Under the pieces are notes generated by a model. The model made no database searches and was not told the origin of the DNA. It saw nothing but the letters and a program-made list of their open reading frames with translations. The position numbers and the translations under genes were made by a program. DNA of 64,000 bases, from positions 12,246,695 to 12,310,694 of the forward strand of contig OX459097.1 of NCBI GenBank assembly GCA_949775045.1. Reading direction: 5' to 3'. This document shows positions 58,413 through 64,000 of this stretch, piece after piece. Positions within the stretch are counted from its first letter, which is position 1; every line of letters starts with the position of its first letter. The stretch comes from Metridium senile. Lineage: Eukaryota > Cnidaria > Anthozoa > Actiniaria > Metridiidae.

Positions 58413-59049
58413 ACCGAGAAGCAACATTACTTTCACATAATTGAATTATAGGAAAGGTATATGAGGGCTTTTGAATATTGTTGTAATGGACAAGAGATAA
58501 TATGTAACTGAGTGGCAAAATATGTTAATCATACAATGTTGTTATTTTTGATGATTGGAAAAAATTTGTTATTAGTTTGAGTGACATTTATGGACAATGT
58601 AAATTTATATCATGTGATCAAGACCATTGAAATGAAAATTAATGTTTATGTCCATTATTTTGAAAAATATTGAATTAGTTAAAAAAATTGTCACAATACT
58701 ATATAATTATATTCGTTAAAACACATACTGTGGTTGCAAAGACAGTATAAATGTGTTTTATTTGTGAAATATTAATTTACAATAAAATGTGGACTTGTTA
58801 TATTTTCTTAGTTATTTACTAAACAATAAAGAAAAATGTAAATAACGAAAAGCGAATTATTTGTTGATATAAAAACATAAATATTGAACTGGACTCGGCT
58901 AACAGTCGTTTATCTTCATGCATCATATTAAAGGTTAATGAACTAATGGCGAACACTTTAATTGGCACACTTTGGGATGAAGAAACTGCATTAGATTTCG
59001 TCTTCTTTCCCGTTTTGGTTTAGCGAAATTATCAGGATTAGCGAAATTA
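58413..59049. other. AT-rich spacer 3' of the KDZ gene
   Basis: An AATAAA at about 58,780 is a candidate polyadenylation signal if the KDZ transcript extends this far. I see nothing else. Confidence 0.35.
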
Positions 59050-60415
59050 CGAGTAATGGCGTGTTTTTCTCGCTGACAATGGCGATTAATATCGATCATT
59101 GCTGGGCACGCTTTGAGAACGAACGAAGCAACTTCATAATATCGTGTTTGTCTTGTATTGATTAAGTTTAGCGAGTAATGGCGATTAATATAAGTGCTGG
59201 GCACGTTTTGAGAACGGAGCAACTTCATAATATCGTGTTTTTCTCGCTTGAGTTTAGCGAAATTACGAGTAATGGCGTGTTTTTCTCGCTCAGGATTAAA
59301 TGGCGATTAATATCGATCATTGCTGGGCACGCTTTGAGAACGAAGCAACTTCATAATATCGTGTTTGTCTTGTATTGAGTTTAGCGAGATTACGAGTAAT
59401 GGCGTGTCAGTTTCTCGCTCAGGATTAAATGGCGATTAATATCGATCATTGCTGGGCACGCTTTGATAACGAAGCAACTTCATAATATCGTGTTTGTCTT
59501 GATTAAGGTTATCGAAATGACGAGTAATGGCGATTAATATAAAGTGCTGGGCACGTTTTGAGAACGGAGCAACTTCATAATATCGTGTTTTTTTCGCTTG
59601 AGTTTAGCGAAATTACGAATAATGGCGTGTTTTTCTCGCTCAGGATTAAATGGCGATTAATATCGATCATTGCTGGGCACGTTTTGAGAACGGAGCAACT
59701 TCATAATATCGTGTTTTTTTCGCTTGAGTTTAGCGAAATTACGAATAATGGCGTGTTTTTCTCGCTCAGGATTAAATGGCGATTAATATCGATCATTGCT
59801 GGGCACGCTTTGATAACGAAGCAACTTCATAATATCGTGTTTGTCTTGATTAAGGTTATCGAAATGACGAGTAATGGCGATTAATATAAAGTGCTGGGCA
59901 CGTTTTGAGAACGGAGCAACTTCATAATATCGTGTTTTTTTCGCTTGAGTTTAGCGAAATTACGAATAATGGCGTGTTTTTCTCGCTCAGGATTAAATGG
60001 CGATTAATATCGATCATTGCTGGGCACGTTTTGAGAACGGAGCAACTTCATAATATCGTGTTTTTTTCGCTTGAGTTTAGCGAAATTACGAATAATGGCG
60101 TGTTTTTCTCGCTCAGGATTAAATGGCGATTAATATCGATCATTGCTGGGCACGCTTTGAGAACGAAGCAACTTCATAATATCGTGTTTTTCTCGCTTGA
60201 GTTTAGCGAGATTACGAGTAATGGCGTGTTTTTCTCGCTCAGGATTAAATGGCGATTAATATGGATCATTGCTGGGCACGCTTTGAGAACGAAGCAACTT
60301 CATAATATCGTGTTTGTCTTGATGAAGTTTAGCGAAATGACGAGTAATGGCGATTAATATAAGTGCTGGGCACGTTTTGAGAACGGAGCAACCTCATAAT
60401 ATCGTGTTTTTAACT
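59050..60415. repeat. Right-end tandem array, 126/127-bp and 95-bp units
   Basis: AATGGCGATTAATATCGATC, CATTGCTGGGCACG, ACTTCATAATATCGTG and TTTAGCGAAATTACGA recur in order. Spacings are 127, 126 and 95 bp (for example TTCATAATATCG at 59,573, 59,700, 59,826 and 59,921). Because the main unit is a near multiple of three, frames of 108 and 150 codons stay open (59,558-59,884 and 59,905-60,357) with a repeating peptide. These are treated as by-products. It shares no obvious sequence with the 123-bp array at the other end. Confidence 0.88.
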
Positions 60416-60447
60416 TCATAAACTCGTGTTTTTCTCGAACTGGCAAC

Positions 60448-61405
60448 TTTAATGACCATTGGGTCCCAATGGTCAATATTTTCGGAGGCCAGCGTGCGGC
60501 GCCCAACACACAGGGTTCCCGGTTGGCATTGTTACCCCAACACACACAGGTCCCCCGTTTACAGAAAAAAAACCACAGGGCTCCCGTTTACAGAAAAAAA
60601 CCCTTTATGAATTTGTAATACCTTTAGATAATAATTATGCATATTTCTTGCATATATTAATGCTTGACCATTGGTCAAACCTTGTCAGATGGAGTCAGAT
60701 GGATTTGACCATTGGTCAAATATCAGAGTATTGGACATGTATGCTCGAGCTCGAGTCAGTGATAAACTCAAATTTTACTTTAAGTAGAAAAGAAAATACT
60801 TAAACTTCCTTCTACTACATGACGTCTCATGAATATGGTGGACAAAACTTGTACAATCAAATATGAAGGGAAATTTCAAAAAACGTTGAAGAAGAGAATG
60901 GTTATTGGCAATTTTTGATTGGTGATTGCACGACCGAAAGATGGATCTCGATATAATTCACAAATCTATCTTAAAAACTGAAAGAACTTGGATTTTCTTT
61001 GCACTTTTCGACTCTAAAACACAAAGACAAGCATTTATACTTCGTCAATTTAATTTTACTTGTGAAAGAACAGTACCCAGAGCTCCTTTGCAATCGCTGT
61101 TCGTCAATCGCCAATTCTTTCTGACGTTTTTTGAGATAGGTGTATAACAAGGAAAAACTATCTATCAATTCTTTGCTTTTCGTTTCCGTTCCCGTGTGAC
61201 TTTTGCCTGATCATGGGCTACCTGTGGTTAGGACTCCAATGCTTTCTGGGTATTTTTAAAGATGGCCGACACTCGTCAAATGCCCGCCCGTTCAAGTAGC
61301 TAATCGGCGTCAAATTCCCCACTATACGGAACCCAAGTCTTGTCAAATGCCCGGGGTTTGCCCGGGGGGGGGATGGGCACCTTTGGATTTGACTCGTACA
61401 TTAGT
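60448..61405. repeat. Right subterminal block with inverted matches to the left end
   Basis: A single TGACCATTGGGTCCCAATGG palindrome at 60,453 echoes the 123-bp repeat. 60,625-60,740 and 61,270-61,405 are inverted matches to 22,285-22,580. The intervening 60,750-61,260 has no left counterpart. A frame there (60,926-61,147) is unrecognised. GGGCTACCTGTGG at 61,219 is another terminal-like motif. Confidence 0.7.
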
Positions 61406-62089
61406 TGGTTTGTACATGACAATATCAGTCGTTTTGACATAAAAACTTCAACTCCAATCATTACCTGCACACACCAGAACTACTAGAAAAACTTTCTCCT
61501 GGTTTTCGTAATAGTGAAGAGCATCGGTGACTTCAAAAGCATGTACAAGTGCTCACTTGAATCAGGTGTTTTGAGTGTTAAGCTAAACTCATTGTAGCTA
61601 GCAGCGAATGTAGTGCAAATCACGATCTTTGCGACTCTTCCTTCGCCAGCCCATGATTTCCACAATAAAATACATTCTCTTGTATTCTAGTTTTCAATTT
61701 AAAGTCATTTTAACAATCCATAAGCTAGATGCAAGAAAGTAATCGCCAACTTTTTCGGTGAATGTGGTATTTCACAACACCGCGGCTCGATCGATATTTT
61801 CACGATTCCTCCACGATTGTAAAATCCGACTGTTTACCGAAAATTCTGCCCTAGCAACTGGGAAAGAACCTCGACTCCATGCTGCCTTTTTAAAAAAATT
61901 ATTTTAACCCCTTTGCTGAGGTCGGAGATGATCATACTTTTTACTGTAGTTGAACAACAAAGTAAAGTTTATATATTCGAAGAAAAATAAAAATTTTCTC
62001 CCATGGCTGATTTACTACGCGCGAAACTAAATTTGTCACGTGACCGAGTTTCATACCTTGTCGAAATACCTCTCTCTTCAACACCGCGC

Positions 62090-62279
62090 GACTTTGAAGA
62101 AAAAATTGCTTGCAAAAAGCCACAGGAATCCCATCCGCGAGCTTTCAAACAAATACACCACAGGAACCCCACCCGCGCGGTCAATGATTTTATTCCAATA
62201 TTGCGCTCGGCGCGCGGTTAAAAATAACTTAATTGTCATTAAAAAAGATCCTCAAAAGCAATAGTTGGGCTGCCTGTGG
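62090..62279 (-). repeat. Right terminal inverted repeat of the 40.8-kb element
   Basis: It is the reverse complement of the left terminal repeat, ending CTGCCTGTGG at 62,279, followed by ATAAACCACGG. Relative to the left copy it has an insertion near AATATTGGAATAAAATC and several substitutions, so the two ends are diverged and not freshly copied. Confidence 0.85.
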
Positions 62280-62299
62280 ATAAACCACGGTTTTGGAGA

Positions 62300-63128
62300 G
62301 TTTCGAAGGAACAGCGAAAAAGTTGTTGTTTGCTCCCTGTTCACTTTTGAAAAATGGCGTTCAAAATGTCGAGTAAATATTTTCTTTTTGTTAAAAAGCT
62401 GATATAAACAAATTAAAAACAACAAAAACACTCAATGCATCACATAAACAGAACAGGTAGTTCTAAAAGTCACTTTTATTGTTGAATAAGAGCGAAAAAA
62501 GATCAAAAAAGTGTATATTTGACAGTTTTGTTTTTGAATTAAAAAGAAAGAGTACATTTTTAAATGTATTAAAATACGCTACGCTGGAGGCATAAAATAC
62601 TCGTAGACGTTACAAAACAGCAAGAAAAATGTACAAAAAAGCAGCCTAATTAGGTTATTGATGTCAAAGGATAAAGTAAGATATCTGTTCAGTGAAGAAA
62701 GTGAAGTTAAATTTCACAATGCAAACCAAGCGAATGACACGGCATCCAACGGACAAAGCTAGTTTAGCACACAAATTATCCACTTGAATAAATAAGCTTG
62801 CAAAAACAGATGCTTTACGATATAACTATAGTCAATATCTTAAGTATTCATCAATGCATTTATTTAATAACTGACCAACGGCGAATACATCTTTTTTTGT
62901 TCAAAGCAGGATTACCTGACTATCATGGCGATTTTTGTTCGTCCGAATTCAGCGGTGAATCTAACTTGATTGAAAAATGTCCAAGCAATCCTCAACTCAA
63001 ACCAGCCACATAATGTCGATGTCAGTAGTGAGTAAATATCATCTGCTTGAGGTTAAACGATGTCTAGATTTGTTTGTTAGTCAATAAATCCTTCATTATT
63101 ACGATCAAAATCATCGGGGATTTCCCAA
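62300..63128. repeat. Inverted copy of 19,818-20,528
   Basis: The match begins with GGAACAGCGAAAAAGTTG at 62,310, the inverse of the block near 20,515. It continues through GTTCAAAATGTCGAGTAAAT, GTCACTTTTATTGTTGAATA and AGGATTACCTGACTATCATG, and ends at GGGGATTTCCCAA near 63,128. The right copy carries an extra ~70 bp around 62,555-62,630. It lies immediately outside the giant element, and its partner lies inside the 4.4-kb element on the other side. Confidence 0.8.
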
Positions 63129-63377
63129 ATATCTACCATATTCTCCCAAAAGTTTTAAAAAGAATGTAATATTTTCATGAAAACATAACCCGCAGAATAT
63201 AATTTTGTAGCTTTGAAAGTTGTGAAAGATTTGTACATTTGTGCTTATAACAAGCGATTTGATTGGATGGTTGAGAATTCTCAGGAGAATTGATTTGTTC
63301 ATCAGCAAAATGAAAAAAAAATTACTTCTTTTAATTCGTTTTTATTTCGTTTTTGAAACACTTTCTATATTATAAAA

Positions 63378-63566
63378 GCAATAAACGAGCGATTTCCGTG
63401 GTTTATCGGTGTAATAAACCACGCGGGATGTTGGGAGAACACGAAAAAAGGCCGAAAATCTCTCGCCCGGAGGCTCGAGATTTTCTTAGGCCTTTTTTCG
63501 TGTTCTCCCAACATCCCGCGTGGTTTATTACACCGATAAACCACGGAAATCGCTCGTTTATTGCTT
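63378..63566. mobile_element. Near-perfect 190-bp hairpin with the GTTTATTACACCGATAAAC motif
   Basis: GCAATAAACGAGCGATTTCC at the left pairs exactly with GGAAATCGCTCGTTTATTGC at the right. Both arms contain TGGTTTATCGGTGTAATAAAC or its inverse, then GGGATGTTGGGAGAACACGA. Only a few bases near the centre are unpaired. The same 19-bp motif occurs at 17,072-17,091, where the 4.4-kb element is inserted. Confidence 0.88.
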
Positions 63567-64000
63567 CATGTGATCCCCTGTTGTTATAGTTATACGCAAG
63601 TTTATCGGACTGGACAACGACGATGCTGTGATCCGAGCTCTGACAGCTATGATTTCCTTTATACCGACAGAGTGAATGTCGTGTTTTCCGCAGTGAGGCC
63701 GAATGGGGCCCGAAATGTACAGGGAGGCTCGTCTAAAATCGGAGAATCGGTGAGCAACTTTTGAATACCGGGCCACTATAGCCTCCTCCGCAGGCAACGT
63801 TTTTCACTTTTGGGCTTCCTTTTTTGAGAAGCGAGCCAAAGAGAGACTGGGACTTGGAGCGAAAAAAACGAGGGGGAGGGGGTGAAACAAAAACAATATA
63901 GAAGATAGCCTGCGTGGCCGGCTCTTGGGGAATTGGGGACGAGGAAGGGAGGGGAACTTTGTAAACAGTTTGCGTAATCTATGAAATCCGACCTCAGCAA
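63567..64000. other. Right edge, no feature recognised
   Basis: It includes TAGCCTGCGTGGCCGG at about 63,907, resembling ends seen at 318 and 5,587, and purine-rich stretches. The open frames here have no recognised domain. Confidence 0.4.

Larger units (their letters stand above)
21523..62279. mobile_element. Candidate giant (40.8-kb) TIR transposon carrying KDZ and DUF3987 genes
   Basis: Both ends begin CCACAGGCAGCCCAACTATTG in inverted orientation, and the match runs about 180 bp inward with a few gaps. Shared blocks include TTTTTAACCGCGCGCCGAGCG, GTGGGGTTCCTGTGG, TTGAAAGCTCGCGGATGGGA and CTTTTTGCAAGCAATTTTT. A second inverted pair lies farther in (about 22,285-22,580 against 60,625-60,740 and 61,270-61,405). 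ATAAA (within GGATAAACC) flanks both ends. Between the ends are two divergent multi-exon genes, two different tandem arrays and nested small elements. The element boundary follows from the terminal repeats; mobility is inferred. Confidence 0.78.

Noticed and set aside
59558..60357. Repeat protein of 108-150 codons
   Set aside because: Frames stay open only because the tandem unit is near a multiple of three; there is no start context, splice logic or family similarity.
60926..61147. 73-codon plus-strand frame
   Set aside because: It looks somewhat protein-like but I recognise no domain and no partner exons; it lies in a segment absent from the left subterminal block.
21523..62279. Endogenous giant virus, Maverick/Polinton or Teratorn-like element
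   Set aside because: No capsid, packaging ATPase, protease, DNA polymerase B or integrase was recognised; only KDZ and DUF3987 genes are present.

Overview
The window is AT-rich animal genomic DNA with spliced genes, GT-AG introns and dense DNA-transposon remnants. A LINE reverse-transcriptase tail, tRNA-derived SINE sequence, many short inverted-repeat elements and a Kyakuja-Dileera-Zisupton (KDZ) type gene together suggest a cnidarian, most likely a hexacoral (stony coral or anemone). Species cannot be told from the window.

Left part (1-17,040): two host genes on the minus strand. GTF2B (general transcription factor TFIIB) enters from the right, with its first three exons at 4,662-1,684; the rest lies beyond the left edge. 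DGLUCY (D-glutamate cyclase, DUF1445 plus DUF4392) runs from 16,752 down to 6,688 in at least six exons. Its introns hold a 97-bp minisatellite, a 35-bp satellite, a truncated LINE, a tRNA-like SINE and several small inverted-repeat elements. One intron junction (exon 4 to 5) does not keep frame.

Middle and right (17,091-62,279): two DNA elements sit back to back, sharing terminal sequence CCACAGGCAGCCCAACTA and separated by ATAAA. The first (17,091-21,517, 4.4 kb) has no intact gene and is riddled with nested insertions (a decayed PIF/Harbinger element, a terminal-repeat element with a PIF1-helicase-like fragment, twin 290-bp MITEs). The second (21,523-62,279, 40.8 kb) is the main discovery candidate. 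It has inverted terminal repeats of about 180 bp plus more distant subterminal inverted repeats, and a 5.2-kb array of 123-bp repeats at its left end. Near its right end is a 1.3-kb array of a different repeat. It carries two large, apparently intact, divergently transcribed genes. One (minus, 46,721-31,719, nine coding exons, 740 codons) has a DUF3987 P-loop-like region. The other (plus, 48,104-57,527, nine coding exons, 656 codons) is a cysteine-cluster (CxC-type) KDZ transposase-like protein. Every 123-bp repeat contains a near copy (CCACAGGAAGCCC) of the element's terminal motif, so the array may be a cluster of transposase-binding sites.

Right flank (62,280-64,000): an inverted, diverged copy of 19,818-20,528, then a near-perfect 190-bp hairpin that contains the same GTTTATTACACCGATAAAC motif found at the left insertion point. 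No host gene is recognised there.

Exon models were built by hand from splice consensus, reading-frame phase and recalled family patterns. No alignment or transcript evidence was available.
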